From: Acetobacter oryzoeni
GTDB taxonomy: Bacteria > Pseudomonadota > Alphaproteobacteria > Acetobacterales > Acetobacteraceae
DNA: 64,000 bases
Assembly (NCBI RefSeq): GCF_004014775.2
Contig: NZ_CP042808.1
Span: 1,116,001 to 1,180,000, forward strand
Reading direction: 5' to 3'
Shown: in pieces, positions 1 through 9,022 of the stretch
Layout of the letters: each line of letters begins with the position of its first letter
Numbering within the stretch: the first letter of the stretch is position 1
Notes under the pieces: model-generated
Told to the model about the DNA's origin: nothing
The model's input: the letters and a program-made list of their open reading frames with translations, nothing else
The model's database searches: none
Position numbers and translations under genes: made by a program

Positions 1-265
1 AACGGGTTGGCTGCCAGATCAATCAGAGGCTGACTGTCTAATGGGAGGGTTGCGGGAGAAGGTGAGGTTTCCGTCATGCTCGGACTCAATTCGTGTTCGT
101 TTACGTAAAGCTGCGGCATTGCAGCTTTACGCCTGTTATCATACTCCTACGTTCACCGGGTTTGAAGCATGTGTGTCGCTTTGCTCTTGTTTCAATAGCG
201 CGTGTATGCGACCAACCAGCGAACATTCGGATATTTGAACAACAGAAAATAGGTTGAGGTCACGC
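1..265. other. Intergenic region upstream of fabI
   Basis: No convincing gene is seen here. A 65-codon open frame at 41-238 has no ribosome binding site and no recognisable motif. The stretch carries a perfect 11-bp inverted repeat (104-131, listed separately) and must hold the fabI promoter, although I cannot point to clear -35 and -10 boxes. Confidence 0.5.
104..131. repeat. Perfect 11-bp inverted repeat
   Basis: CGTAAAGCTGC at 104-114 is followed by a 6-base loop (GGCATT) and its exact complement at 121-131. No T-run follows on either strand, so it is not a textbook intrinsic terminator. It may be the terminator of a gene left of the window, a protein-binding palindrome, or a leader structure of fabI. 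Confidence 0.6.
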
Positions 266-1105
266 ATGTCTTCTCCCAACGCCACATTGCCTGCTCAGGG
301 AACGCTCATGAAGGGCAAGAAGGGTCTGGTAATGGGTGTCGCTAATGATCGTTCCATTGCATGGGGCATTGCCTCCGCCGTTGCGGCACAGGGTGGGGAG
401 CTTGCGTTTACGTATCAGGGCGAAGCTCTGGGCAAGCGCGTGCAGCCTTTGGCAGAAAGCGTAGGCTCCAGCCTGGTTCTGCCTTGCGATGTTACAGATG
501 ACGCCGCCATTGATGCCGCTTTTGCCACCATTGAAAAAGAATGGGGTGAGCTTGACTTTGTGGTGCACGCCATTGGTTGGGCAGACAAGCAGTTCCTGCG
601 TGGGCGCTATGTTGATACCCCGCGTGAAGCGTTTTTGAAGGCGCTGGATATTTCCTGCTATTCCTTCACGGCCGTTGCGCAGCGCGCTTCCAAGCTGATG
701 AAAAATGGTGGCTCCTTGCTAACCCTGAGCTATCTGGGTGCAGAACGGGTGATGCCGCATTACAACGTAATGGGCATTGCCAAGGCTGCGTTGGAAGCTT
801 CTGTGCGGTATATGGCAACAGATCTGGGGCGTGATGGCATCCGCGTAAACGCCATTTCCGCAGGCCCGATCAAAACCCTTGCCGCCAACGGCATTGGGGA
901 TTTCCGCTACATTCTGAAGTGGAACCAGTACAACTCACCGCTCGAACGCAACGTGGCGTTGGAAGAAGTGGGTGGCGCTGGCCTGTATATGGTGTCTGAT
1001 CTTTCATCCGGCGTAACGGGTGAAGTGCACCATGTGGATTGCGGCTACCATGTTGTGGGCATGAAAAACCCAACTGCTCCTGATATTTCTGTAGCTGGGG
1101 ACTGA
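266..1105 (+). CDS. fabI: Enoyl-[acyl-carrier-protein] reductase (NADH) FabI
   Basis: FabI reduces trans-2-enoyl-ACP in the last step of each type II fatty acid elongation cycle in the cytoplasm. The 279-residue protein has the FabI-type nucleotide-binding start (MGVANDRSIAWGIA) and the catalytic Tyr-x6-Lys pair at about Y166 and K173, with the second conserved Tyr about ten residues earlier. Family length is about 260-280 aa. I chose the ATG at 266 over the in-frame TTG at 254 because GAGG at 256-259 lies 6 nt upstream. aroC follows after 9 nt on the same strand, so the two are probably co-transcribed. Other fab genes are at 20-25 kb. Confidence 0.95.
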   Translation: MSSPNATLPAQGTLMKGKKGLVMGVANDRSIAWGIASAVAAQGGELAFTYQGEALGKRVQPLAESVGSSLVLPCDVTDDAAIDAAFATIEKEWGELDFVVHAIGWADKQFLRGRYVDTPREAFLKALDISCYSFTAVAQRASKLMKNGGSLLTLSYLGAERVMPHYNVMGIAKAALEASVRYMATDLGRDGIRVNAISAGPIKTLAANGIGDFRYILKWNQYNSPLERNVALEEVGGAGLYMVSDLSSGVTGEVHHVDCGYHVVGMKNPTAPDISVAGD

Positions 1106-1114
1106 GGGCGCGCC

Positions 1115-2185
1115 GTGTCTTACAATACCTTCGGACAGCTTTTCCGTGTGACCACTTGGGGTGAAAGCCACGGCCCGGCCATTGGCTGTGTTGTGGATGG
1201 ATGCCCGCCACGTCTGGCGCTTACAGAAGCAGATATTCAGCCGTTTCTGGATAAGCGCAAGCCGGGGCAATCCGCCTTTACCACACAGCGTAAAGAGCCG
1301 GATCAGGTGCGTATTCTGTCTGGCGTGTTCGAAGGGCAGACAACAGGCACGCCTATCTCTCTGATGATCGAAAACACAGATCAGCGCTCGCGCGATTACG
1401 GCGATATTGCCCGTACATATCGCCCCGGCCATGCTGATCTGACGTATGATCTGAAATACGGCATCCGTGATTATCGTGGTGGCGGGCGTTCCTCTGCGCG
1501 TGAAACGGCTTGCCGTGTGGCCGCTGGCGCTGTGGCCCGCAAGATTTTGGGCGATGGCGTGCGTATTCGTGCTGCGCTGGTGCAGCTTGGCCCGCATGAT
1601 ATCGACCGCACGCGTTGGGATTGGGAAGAGGTAAACCGCAATCCCTTTTTCTGCCCAGATGCCGGTGTTGTGGCGGAATGGGAAGAATATCTTGCAGGTA
1701 TTCGCAAGGCGGGATCTTCCATTGGTGCCGTGATTGAGGTTGTGGCTGAGGGTGTGCCTGCCGGTTTAGGTGCCCCTGTTTACGGTAAGCTGGATTCAGA
1801 TCTGGCTGCGGCTCTTATGAGCATCAATGCCGTCAAAGGCGTTGAAATTGGAGATGGCTTTGCTTCTGCATCCCTCACGGGGCAGGAAAATGCAGATCCG
1901 TTGTATATGCGAGATGGCAAGCTGACTTTTGGCGCCAACCACGCAGGTGGTATTTTGGGCGGTATTTCCAGCGGCCAGCCTATTGTGGCTCGCTTTGCCG
2001 TTAAGCCAACCAGCTCCATGCTCACGCCGGTTCCATCCATCACAACCGATGGCAAGGAAACGGAAGTGATTACCAAAGGCCGGCATGACCCATGTGTGGG
2101 TATTCGTGCCGTACCAGTGGGTGAAGCCATGATGGCCTGCGTGTTGGCAGACCATCTAATGCGCCACCGGGCACAGGTGGGCTAA
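1115..2185 (+). CDS. aroC: Chorismate synthase
   Basis: AroC converts 5-enolpyruvylshikimate-3-phosphate to chorismate, the last common step of aromatic synthesis, using reduced FMN. The 356-residue protein is of normal length. It shows the signature N-terminus ([19 protein letters not shown]), the [11 protein letters not shown] signature near residue 127, and a conserved C-terminal segment around [18 protein letters not shown]. The start is GTG, 9 nt after the fabI stop. Aromatic pathway partners pheA, trpC and trpD are elsewhere in this window. The stop codon sits in a small hairpin (2177-2193). Confidence 0.96.
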   Translation: MSYNTFGQLFRVTTWGESHGPAIGCVVDGCPPRLALTEADIQPFLDKRKPGQSAFTTQRKEPDQVRILSGVFEGQTTGTPISLMIENTDQRSRDYGDIARTYRPGHADLTYDLKYGIRDYRGGGRSSARETACRVAAGAVARKILGDGVRIRAALVQLGPHDIDRTRWDWEEVNRNPFFCPDAGVVAEWEEYLAGIRKAGSSIGAVIEVVAEGVPAGLGAPVYGKLDSDLAAALMSINAVKGVEIGDGFASASLTGQENADPLYMRDGKLTFGANHAGGILGGISSGQPIVARFAVKPTSSMLTPVPSITTDGKETEVITKGRHDPCVGIRAVPVGEAMMACVLADHLMRHRAQVG

Positions 2186-2193
2186 AAGCCCAC
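2177..2193 (+). terminator. Short hairpin over the aroC stop codon
   Basis: GTGGGCT (2177-2183) and AGCCCAC (2187-2193) form a 7-bp stem with a 3-nt loop that includes the stop codon. No T-run follows. It lies between the convergent genes aroC and osmC and may act as a weak terminator. Confidence 0.35.
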
Positions 2194-2205
2194 CCATCCA
2201 CCTTA

Positions 2206-2640
2206 TTAGTCTAGCAGAGTGGCTTCCAAGGTAATGGAGGCCCCTTTGAACAGTTTGGAAACCGGGCAGCCTTCCTTGGCTTTTGTAGCCAGTTTTTCAA
2301 ACTGATCCGCAGTTGCGCCCGGAATACGCGCCTTAAGGGTGAGGTTGACTTTATCTATTTCAAACCCGTCATCCTTTTTGTTCAGGTTCACGTCTGCGCG
2401 TGTATCAATGGCAGAAGCAGTCAGCCCCGCTTCACCCAGAATGAGCGAAAAAGCCATGGAAAAACAGGCGGCATGGGCAGCGCCCAAAAGCTCTTCCGGG
2501 TTGGAACCGGGCTTGCCTTCAAAGCGGGTGTTAAAGCCGTAAGGTTGGTCTTTTAAGGCTCCACTTTCGGTGGAAATTGTGCCTTTGCCTTCCTTGATGG
2601 AACCTTCCCAATGTGCGGAACCGTATTTGATAATGCTCAT
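2206..2640 (-). CDS. osmC: OsmC-type peroxiredoxin
   Basis: A 144-residue OsmC/Ohr superfamily protein, predicted to reduce organic hydroperoxides through a reactive cysteine pair. The first cysteine is in the OsmC-like block GAAHAACFSMAFSL (about residue 60) and the second in GCPVSKLF (about residue 124). The first block is closer to OsmC than to Ohr. The ATG at 2640 has AAGG 7 nt upstream and is preferred over an in-frame TTG 6 nt earlier. It is convergent with aroC and divergent from mqo. The substrate is inferred from the family only. Confidence 0.88.
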   Translation of the reverse strand: MSIIKYGSAHWEGSIKEGKGTISTESGALKDQPYGFNTRFEGKPGSNPEELLGAAHAACFSMAFSLILGEAGLTASAIDTRADVNLNKKDDGFEIDKVNLTLKARIPGATADQFEKLATKAKEGCPVSKLFKGASITLEATLLD

Positions 2641-2927
2641 ACCCAAACCTTTTCATTTATGTGTGAATGTTAGAAAACCATCCTAACGGTTAGCAGCCCA
2701 AACGCTCTTACGGGGGAATGGTTCAGGAAAAGCTGCCATGCTCTCGCAGAGATGAGCAGGCGAGAGCGCAACGATGTGCCTATAATGCTTTCCAGTTAAA
2801 GGCCTGCCGCGCGCGCATACTTCTTTCTTGCATGCAAAAGAAGTTGGGGGCATGTGCAGGTATGGATCCAGCCCTGCCAGCATGTAAGGTGCAAAAGGCA
2901 GATACGGCTGACAATGCGGAGACCACG
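2641..2927. other. Divergent intergenic region between osmC and mqo
   Basis: These 287 bases must contain the two divergent promoters. An open frame in the mqo reading frame extends upstream to 2718, but its translation does not look like Mqo and the strong ribosome binding site is at 2918-2921. I see no clear operator. Confidence 0.45.
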
Positions 2928-4427
2928 ATGAGTTCCACCACGACCGATACCGCTTCTTCTGTTGATGTCGTCCTGATCGGTGGGGGCGTCATGAGCGCCA
3001 CGCTGGGAACCCTGCTGCGGCAGCTTCAGCCGGACTGGAGCATCAGCATTTTTGAACGCCTGGATAGCGTGGCGGAAGAAAGTTCCAACGCCTGGAACAA
3101 CGCCGGCACAGGCCATTCTGCTTTGTGTGAGCTAAACTACACGCCACAGCAGGCAGATGGCAGCGTTGATATCTCCAAGGCTATCAACGTAAACGAGCAG
3201 TTTCAGGTTTCCCGCCAGTTCTGGACGTATCTGGTTGAGCAGAACATTCTGGCTTCTGCGCGAGATTTTCTGACCCCCGTGCCACATATGAGCTTTGTGT
3301 GGGGGGATAAAAACGTATCCTTCCTGCAAGCGCGTTATAAGGCGCTGAGCGAACACCCGCTGTTTTCCGGCATGGAGTTTACGCAGGATCAGGCACAGAT
3401 TGCGCAGTGGGCGCCGCTGATTATGCGTAACCGCCCCGCGGGCCAAAATCTGGCTGTCACGCGCAGCCTGCGCGGCACGGATGTGAACTTTGGTGCACTT
3501 ACGCGCTTGCTGTTTACCTATCTGGTCAGCACGCCAGCCTGCACATTGCACACCAAGCACGAGGTGCATGATATCCGCCGTGATGCAGATGGCCGCTGGG
3601 TTATCAAGGTACAGGATACGCGCCTGAATACGGAACGTGAGGTTAAGGCGCGGTTTGTCTTTATCGGTGGTGGTGGTGGTGCTCTGCCGCTGTTGCAGAA
3701 AACGGGTATCCCGGAATCTCGCGGTGTGGGTGGATTCCCGGTTAGCGGGCAGTTCCTGCGTTGCACCAACCCGGACCTGATTGCACAGCACCATGCCAAG
3801 ATTTACGGCAAGGCTTCTGTTGGTGCGCCGCCCATGTCTGTTCCGCATCTGGATACACGCATGATAGACGGCACCCCAGCGCTGCTGTTTGGCCCATATG
3901 CGGGCTTTTCTACCCGGTTCCTGAAAAACGGTTCCTTAATGGATCTGCCGCGTTCCATTCGGGCAAGCAACATCAGCGCCATGCTGGCTGTGGCCCGTGA
4001 TAACTGGCCGCTTACCAAGTATCTGATCGAACAGGTCATGCAGTCCCACAACGATCGGATCAAGGCGCTGCGGGACTTTATTCCCGATGCACAGGCCAAG
4101 GATTGGGAACTGGTTGTGGCTGGCCAGCGCGTGCAGATTATCAAGAAAGACGCCAAAAAAGGCGGTGTTCTGCAATTTGGTACGGAAGTTATTTCCAGCG
4201 CAGATGGATCTGTGGCTGCACTTCTGGGAGCTTCTCCGGGTGCATCAACTGCCGCCCCAATTATGCTGACAGTTCTGAAAAAGTGCTTTGCCAGCAAGCT
4301 GCCTGAGTGGGAAGAAAAGCTGAAGCAGATTATCCCATCCTATGGCCAGAAACTGGCAGATAATCCGGCACTCTGTGCGCAGCTATTTGATAAAACCACC
4401 AATGTTCTGGGGCTGAAAGAAGCCTGA
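2928..4427 (+). CDS. mqo: Malate:quinone oxidoreductase
   Basis: Mqo is a peripheral membrane FAD enzyme that oxidises malate to oxaloacetate and passes electrons to ubiquinone. The 499-residue protein starts with an FAD-binding segment (VDVVLIGGGVMSATLG) and has family blocks such as ESSNAWNNAGTGHSALCELN and, near the C-terminus, LGASPGASTAAPIML. The ATG at 2928 is supported by GGAG at 2918-2921. An upstream in-frame extension of 70 codons is not family-like. In Acetobacter, Mqo is known to serve as the malate-oxidising step of the citric acid cycle in place of NAD-malate dehydrogenase. I cannot tell from this window whether mdh is absent. A terminator-like hairpin follows at 4436-4464. Confidence 0.95.
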   Translation: MSSTTTDTASSVDVVLIGGGVMSATLGTLLRQLQPDWSISIFERLDSVAEESSNAWNNAGTGHSALCELNYTPQQADGSVDISKAINVNEQFQVSRQFWTYLVEQNILASARDFLTPVPHMSFVWGDKNVSFLQARYKALSEHPLFSGMEFTQDQAQIAQWAPLIMRNRPAGQNLAVTRSLRGTDVNFGALTRLLFTYLVSTPACTLHTKHEVHDIRRDADGRWVIKVQDTRLNTEREVKARFVFIGGGGGALPLLQKTGIPESRGVGGFPVSGQFLRCTNPDLIAQHHAKIYGKASVGAPPMSVPHLDTRMIDGTPALLFGPYAGFSTRFLKNGSLMDLPRSIRASNISAMLAVARDNWPLTKYLIEQVMQSHNDRIKALRDFIPDAQAKDWELVVAGQRVQIIKKDAKKGGVLQFGTEVISSADGSVAALLGASPGASTAAPIMLTVLKKCFASKLPEWEEKLKQIIPSYGQKLADNPALCAQLFDKTTNVLGLKEA

Positions 4428-4435
4428 TACTGCAT

Positions 4436-4464
4436 AGAGCCTGCCTGTTATTGCGGCAGGCTCT
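4436..4464. terminator. Terminator hairpin between mqo and queD
   Basis: AGAGCCTGCC (4436-4445) and GGCAGGCTCT (4455-4464) form a perfect 10-bp stem with a 9-nt loop, followed by a T-rich but interrupted tail. It lies between convergent mqo and queD and could serve both. Confidence 0.75.
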
Positions 4465-4476
4465 TATTGCGTTTTA

Positions 4477-5025
4477 TTAGATAAAGGTAACCGGGCTATT
4501 GGTGTCGGATATGCTCATATCCGCCCGGTTCCACCAGCAATTTTCTGGCGGTCGTGGGGCAGGGATAAACTCTGCCGGATTGCCGGAAAAAGAGACTGTG
4601 TTGGTGGGTGTTTCCTGAATGCTCAGCTCAGAACACCATAGCAGGCCGCCTTCTGCTGCCAGAAAGGCGTTGATCTTGGCCATAAGCAGGCAGACCATCA
4701 ATTCTGTGGTGGGGTCTCCCGGCGTAATGACAATACGGGCCGCGCGGGCTGGCTCGTTGGTTTGAAACCACGCCAGCAATGGATCATCCTCTGCAAGTTG
4801 TAGGGCATGATCCAGCTTTTCATCTACAAATCGATGCCATGTGCTTTTGGCTTTCTGGAAGGAAACCGGCATGTTGCCTTTGCCATCCAGCGGCGCAAAA
4901 GCTGTGGGTTTCAGGCGTACGGTTACAAACTCGTTATGGCCGTGGGGCAGGGCGCAGCTTTCACTCGCACCATGAATAAGCCGATGGCCCATGGAAAAAC
5001 GGCGGGTAAAAACAAGATCAGGCAT
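4477..5025 (-). CDS. queD: 6-carboxytetrahydropterin synthase QueD
   Basis: QueD makes 6-carboxy-5,6,7,8-tetrahydropterin from dihydroneopterin triphosphate, the first committed step to 7-deazaguanines. The protein has 182 residues, longer than the roughly 120-140 aa common in the family. The N-terminal half holds the expected pattern: a histidine in FSMGHRL, a catalytic-type cysteine in [10 protein letters not shown], and the HGH zinc ligands. The ATG at 5025 overlaps the queC stop by 8 nt, which argues for translational coupling; the longer frame to 5109 lies wholly inside queC. It is the last gene of queE-queC-queD. Confidence 0.88.
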   Translation of the reverse strand: MPDLVFTRRFSMGHRLIHGASESCALPHGHNEFVTVRLKPTAFAPLDGKGNMPVSFQKAKSTWHRFVDEKLDHALQLAEDDPLLAWFQTNEPARAARIVITPGDPTTELMVCLLMAKINAFLAAEGGLLWCSELSIQETPTNTVSFSGNPAEFIPAPRPPENCWWNRADMSISDTNSPVTFI

Positions 5026-5758
5026 GTGTCTGTGTGCCTTTTTTGTGGGCTGCGTAGTCATCCCACCCAGATTTGCGCAGTTGGCAGGCGGGGCAGGTGC
5101 CGCACCCATGCCCCCATGCGTGCAATGTGCCGCGCTCTCCCAAATAACAGGTGTGGCTTTCTTTGTTGATCAGCTCAACAAGCGGTTGCCCGCCAAGCTC
5201 TTCCGCCAGTTCCCATGTCTCGGCTTTATCCAGCCACATCAAGGGGGTGTGCAGAACGTAGCGGGATTCCATGCCAAGGTTGAGCGCAACCTGTAGGGCC
5301 TTGATGGTGTCATCCCGGCAATCCGGGTAGCCCGAATAATCAGTTTCGCACACGCCGGTAACAATGTGCTTAATGCCACGCCGTGCCGCCAGAGCAGCCG
5401 CAAAAGTGAGAAAAATCAGATTTCGGCCCGGCACAAATGTATTAGGCAGGCCGTTTTCTGCCATGCTGATTTCAGCATCTCGCGTTAAGGATGTTTCAGA
5501 AACCTCGCCCAGCGCGTGCAAGGGCAGGGTGTGGTCTTCTCCCAAACGCTCAGCCCAGACGGGATTCTGATGCGCAAGCCCTTGGCGAATACTGGCACGG
5601 CATTCTAGCTCAACCGCATGGCGCTGGCCGTAATCAAACCCCAGTGTTTCTACGCGCCCATAGCGTTCCAGCGCCCATGCCAGACAGGTTGCAGAATCTT
5701 GGCCACCAGAGAAAAGAACAAGGGCAGATTCCTGTTTATCACGGGCAGGAAGGGGCAT
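5018..5758 (-). CDS. queC: 7-cyano-7-deazaguanine (preQ0) synthase QueC
   Basis: QueC converts 7-carboxy-7-deazaguanine and ammonia to preQ0 with ATP. The 246-residue protein has the PP-loop ATPase motif [11 protein letters not shown] near residue 14 and a C-terminal zinc site ([14 protein letters not shown], with an earlier Cys in the HTCYLGERG segment). The ATG at 5758 lies 2 nt after the queE stop, so the 16-codon upstream extension is unlikely. It overlaps queD by 8 nt. Confidence 0.94.
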   Translation of the reverse strand: MPLPARDKQESALVLFSGGQDSATCLAWALERYGRVETLGFDYGQRHAVELECRASIRQGLAHQNPVWAERLGEDHTLPLHALGEVSETSLTRDAEISMAENGLPNTFVPGRNLIFLTFAAALAARRGIKHIVTGVCETDYSGYPDCRDDTIKALQVALNLGMESRYVLHTPLMWLDKAETWELAEELGGQPLVELINKESHTCYLGERGTLHAWGHGCGTCPACQLRKSGWDDYAAHKKGTQTHA

Positions 5759-5760
5759 GA

Positions 5761-6411
5761 TTAAGGTATTCCGATAAGCTTGTGGGTCTGGAGTGAAAGC
5801 CCCCATAAAGGGTGCGTCAGACAGTATTCAATAGCGGCTTGGGTGTTGGCTGCCTGTTGCGGCCCATCCATAGGCTGAAGCCAGAAATGTTGGAAATCAA
5901 GATTTTCCAGAGCAGCAGGGTCAATGTCCGGCTGCGGGAATACGAGCTTCAACTCGGTTCCCGATTTTTGCACCAGCTCAGCTCCGGCTTTGGGGCTGAT
6001 GCATAGCCAGTCTATGCCTGCGGGCGCGGTTACTGTGCCGTTGCTTTCCACTGCAATGCTAAAGCCTTGGGCGTGCATGGCGTCTATCAGGGTGGTATCA
6101 AGCTGGAGCAGGGGTTCACCCCCTGTAAAAACAACCAGTTTTTGGCCGGTTGCTTTTGCATCCTGCGTGGGGTGCGGCCAGAAACTGGCAATGGTTGCCG
6201 CCAGTTCGGCCGCATTTTCAAACTTGCCGCCGTTTACGCCATCTGTGCCGATAAAATCGGTATCGCAAAACTGACAGATGGCTTTAGCCCGATCTTCCTC
6301 CCGCCCAGACCAGAGGTTGCAGCCCGTAAAACGGCAGAAAACAGCCGCGCGACCAGCCTGTCCACCTTCACCCTGAAGGGTAAGGAAAATTTCTTTAACC
6401 GAATATGTCAT
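5761..6411 (-). CDS. queE: 7-carboxy-7-deazaguanine synthase QueE
   Basis: QueE is a radical-SAM enzyme that contracts carboxytetrahydropterin to 7-carboxy-7-deazaguanine. The 216-residue protein begins with the family motif [13 protein letters not shown]. Its cluster cysteines are widely spaced, C-x14-C-x2-C (from CNLWSG to CQFCDTDF), not the classical C-x3-C-x2-C. This spacing is known for one QueE subgroup. bioB lies just upstream (stop at 6415), so all four genes may share a transcript. Confidence 0.92.
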   Translation of the reverse strand: MTYSVKEIFLTLQGEGGQAGRAAVFCRFTGCNLWSGREEDRAKAICQFCDTDFIGTDGVNGGKFENAAELAATIASFWPHPTQDAKATGQKLVVFTGGEPLLQLDTTLIDAMHAQGFSIAVESNGTVTAPAGIDWLCISPKAGAELVQKSGTELKLVFPQPDIDPAALENLDFQHFWLQPMDGPQQAANTQAAIEYCLTHPLWGLSLQTHKLIGIP

Positions 6412-6414
6412 GAA

Positions 6415-7425
6415 TTATGCAGAAGGCAGGCTAATGCCTGTTGTGTGCATACCAAGCTTATCCAGCAGGGCTCTATCACGCGTGGCCTGTGGGTTGGGGG
6501 TGGTCAGCAGGCGTTCACCATAGAAGATGGAGTTGGCGCCAGCTAAAAAGCAGAGTGCCTGAGTTTCATCACTCATGTTTTCACGGCCAGCGGCAAGGCG
6601 CACGCGGCTTTTGGGCATGGTAATGCGTGCAGCGGCAATCATGCGCACAAAATCAAGTGGCTCTACTTCGTCCGCTTTGGCCAGTGGCGTGCCTTCCACC
6701 TTAACCAGCAGATTGATTGGCACGCTTTCAGGGTGTGCGGGCAGGGTGGCGAGGGCCGTAATCAGGCCAGCGCGATCCGATTCATTTTCACCCAATCCCA
6801 CAATGCCACCGCAGCACACATTGATGCCGGCATCCCGCACGTTGGAAAGCGTATCCAGTCGTTCCTGATAGGTGCGGGTGCTGATGATTTCCCCATAATA
6901 TTCGGGGGAAGTATCCAGATTGTGGTTGTAGTAATCTAGCCCGGCATCATGCAGTTTATGGGCCTGCGCATTATCCAGCATGCCTAGTGTGACACAGGTT
7001 TCCATGCCCAGTTGCTTTACGCCTTCAATCATGGCGCACACGGTATCCAGATCACGCTCCTTGGGGGAGCGCCAGGCCGCACCCATGCAAAAACGGCTGG
7101 CCCCAGCGGCCTTGGCTTTTTTGGCTTCGGTCAACACGGCTTCAACAGCCATCAGCTTATCTGCCTTTACGCCTTGTTCATGCTTGGCGCTTTGTGGGCA
7201 GTAGGCGCAATCTTCCGGGCAGCCACCCGTTTTGATGGAAAGCAGCGTGGAAATCTGGATTTCCGTGGGATCAAACGTAGCGCGATGCAGTGTTTGCGCC
7301 CGGAACATCAGTTCAGGAAACGGCAGGTCAAGCAGAGCCTGAACTTCTGCGACCGTCCAATCATGGCGGACTTCCGAAGAGGAGGTGACAGAAGAGTGAG
7401 CGAGCGGGGAAGAACCATCAGGCAT
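6415..7425 (-). CDS. bioB: Biotin synthase
   Basis: BioB is a radical-SAM enzyme that inserts sulfur into dethiobiotin. The 336-residue protein has the SAM-cluster motif [11 protein letters not shown] near residue 70 and the conserved [29 protein letters not shown] and GREN blocks that go with the second cluster and substrate. Length fits the family. The ATG at 7425 was preferred to a TTG at 7434, but neither has a strong ribosome binding site. No other bio genes are nearby. Two radical-SAM genes (bioB, queE) are thus adjacent. Confidence 0.95.
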   Translation of the reverse strand: MPDGSSPLAHSSVTSSSEVRHDWTVAEVQALLDLPFPELMFRAQTLHRATFDPTEIQISTLLSIKTGGCPEDCAYCPQSAKHEQGVKADKLMAVEAVLTEAKKAKAAGASRFCMGAAWRSPKERDLDTVCAMIEGVKQLGMETCVTLGMLDNAQAHKLHDAGLDYYNHNLDTSPEYYGEIISTRTYQERLDTLSNVRDAGINVCCGGIVGLGENESDRAGLITALATLPAHPESVPINLLVKVEGTPLAKADEVEPLDFVRMIAAARITMPKSRVRLAAGRENMSDETQALCFLAGANSIFYGERLLTTPNPQATRDRALLDKLGMHTTGISLPSA

Positions 7426-7594
7426 GGAGTGCAAACCGAACCAGATTTATAGAGAAGGAAAGTGATTTATAGCCTTTTTATCGCAGTAAGGCCAGTTTTC
7501 ACGTTGCGTGTTAAAGACATATTCAGGGCTATACGCCATACTAAATGTTTATAATTCAGCTTGTCATGATGCGGCTGGAATGAAGGAGAACAAA

Positions 7595-7870
7595 ATGTCT
7601 GCAAAAAAAGGCGTTTCCGGCGCGGTTCTTGCTGTTGCAATTACCGGACTTCTGGGTGGCTGTCATGAACAGCATGAAGAAAATGCCAACCGTGCGGTGC
7701 GGCCGTTGCGGATGCCAAATCCGGCTGCAGTCTATTGTATCAAGAAAGGCGGCACGCTGAGCACCGAAAGCACAGACAAGGGGCAGATCAGCTACTGCCA
7801 TCTGCCAGACGGCAGCGTGATGGAAGAATGGGAACTGTTCCGCAGGGACAATCCAGCGCCCAAAAAGTAA
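7595..7870 (+). CDS. Small DUF333 lipoprotein
   Basis: A 91-residue protein with a lipoprotein signal: positively charged start (MSAKKG), hydrophobic stretch and lipobox LLGGC with the cysteine near residue 22. The mature part matches DUF333 (NPAAVYCIKKGGTL, then YCHLPDGSVMEEWELFRRDNP). DUF333 proteins are often labelled putative hemolysin, but no function is established. The ATG at 7595 has AAGGAG 6 nt upstream. It stands alone between bioB (divergent) and the sulfate genes. Confidence 0.82.
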   Translation: MSAKKGVSGAVLAVAITGLLGGCHEQHEENANRAVRPLRMPNPAAVYCIKKGGTLSTESTDKGQISYCHLPDGSVMEEWELFRRDNPAPKK

Positions 7871-8259
7871 TCTGATCGATCGAACATGATTTTTGGCCCG
7901 ATGCAGAGCGTTTTGACCCGTGAGGGGGGCTTTGCATCGAGCATTTTGAGCGCTTTAGGCGGTAGGGTGGATCGATTTCAGGATTTTAGGGCGTCAGAAT
8001 GAGCATGTGAAAGCATGCGGTGTGGATATGATGGATCGACCGGAGTATTTTCGAAACGGCCATAAATTGTATAAGATATATTATGCCAACAAAATGCACT
8101 ATAAAACATGAGCGCATGAGGGATCGCGTATATAACTATCCATTATGATAGTTAATTGGGGAATATGACCCTTGCGGCGTTGAATTTTGGGTTGTGGGTT
8201 CCTTATTATATCTGTATCACATCGTTAATTACATTTTCTGTCATACGGGTTTGTGTGTA
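7871..8259. other. Intergenic region upstream of cysH
   Basis: About 390 bases without a supported gene. The left part has GATCGA repeated near 7873, 7969 and 8035 and two loosely similar segments (AGCGTTTTGA, AGCATTTTGA). The right part (8060-8160) is AT-rich and likely holds the cysH promoter, with a 20-bp palindrome at 8134-8153. It may include remains of a decayed gene, but I see no frame to support that. Confidence 0.5.
8134..8153. promoter_or_regulatory. 20-bp palindrome, candidate operator of the sulfate assimilation genes
   Basis: AACTATC (8134-8140), a 6-nt spacer and GATAGTT (8147-8153) form a perfect inverted repeat in the AT-rich region before cysH. Size and composition suit a dimeric transcription factor site. 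Which regulator binds is unknown; an Rrf2-type or other sulfur-responsive regulator is only a guess. Confidence 0.45.
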
Positions 8260-8958
8260 GTGACCGCTCTTTCTGATGATACAGCGACCATAGCAAAGCA
8301 GCTTGAGCCTGTGCAGGAGAACCCAGTTCTGCTGCTGCGCAAGGCCAGTGAGCTTTTGGGAGACAGATTGGCTGTTCTCTCCTCTTTCGGGGCGGAATCT
8401 GCGCTGCTTCTGGCAATGGTGGCAGAGGCCGATCCGGCCATGAAAGTGCTGTTTCTGAATACCGGAAAACACTTCCCGCAAACCCTCGAATATCGGCGGA
8501 ATTTGGCGGATTTTCTGCATCTTTCCAACGTTCAGGATGTAGCGCCCCAGCCCCAGCAGGTCGAAAATCGAGATCCTACCGGGGAATTATGGGCGTTTGA
8601 TCCTGATGCCTGCTGCGCCTTGCGCAAGGTGGAGCCTCTAAAAGTGGCCTCTCTGCCTTATGAGGCATTGGTGACCGGGCGTAAGCGTGGGCAGGCCGTT
8701 ACAAGATCTACGCTGGAAATTGTGGAATTACGAGAAGATGGGCAGCTACGGCTCAACCCTCTTGCATTTTGGAGTGCGGAAGACATTACGCAGGAAATGC
8801 AGCGCCGGGGGCTGCCTCCTCACCCGTTGGTGGCGGAAGGCTATCTTTCCATCGGCTGCGCCCCGTGCACGCAACCTGTCAATGGTGAGCAGGATGCACG
8901 GGCCGGGCGCTGGGCCGGGTTGAACAAAACCGAATGCGGTATCCACATCAAACACTAA
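8260..8958 (+). CDS. cysH: Adenylyl-sulfate/phosphoadenylyl-sulfate reductase CysH
   Basis: CysH reduces activated sulfate to sulfite with thioredoxin. The 232-residue protein has the PP-loop-like start LSSFGAESALLL, the paired cysteines in DACCALRKVEPL and IGCAPCTQPV that bind a [4Fe-4S] cluster, and the C-terminal KTECGIH with the catalytic cysteine. In this family the cluster-binding cysteines mark enzymes that can use APS directly. The start is uncertain: GTG at 8260 fits the family length, while GTG at 8194 would add 22 residues. cysD follows after 64 nt. Confidence 0.92.
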   Translation: MTALSDDTATIAKQLEPVQENPVLLLRKASELLGDRLAVLSSFGAESALLLAMVAEADPAMKVLFLNTGKHFPQTLEYRRNLADFLHLSNVQDVAPQPQQVENRDPTGELWAFDPDACCALRKVEPLKVASLPYEALVTGRKRGQAVTRSTLEIVELREDGQLRLNPLAFWSAEDITQEMQRRGLPPHPLVAEGYLSIGCAPCTQPVNGEQDARAGRWAGLNKTECGIHIKH

Positions 8959-9022
8959 CGGGTTTTGGCTGATTTTACCCTCAGCCGCATCGTGTCATAC
9001 ACAGGGTTACGGAAACGGAAAC

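Noticed and set aside
41..238. 65-codon open frame upstream of fabI
   Set aside because: It has no ribosome binding site, cysteine-rich random-looking sequence, and crosses the perfect inverted repeat at 104-131.
2718..2927. 70-codon N-terminal extension of mqo
   Set aside because: The sequence is not Mqo-like and the strong GGAG before 2928 marks the real start.
7871..8133. Decayed gene or repeat family in the GATCGA-rich stretch
   Set aside because: Three GATCGA copies and two loosely similar decamers are too little to support a repeat family or pseudogene.
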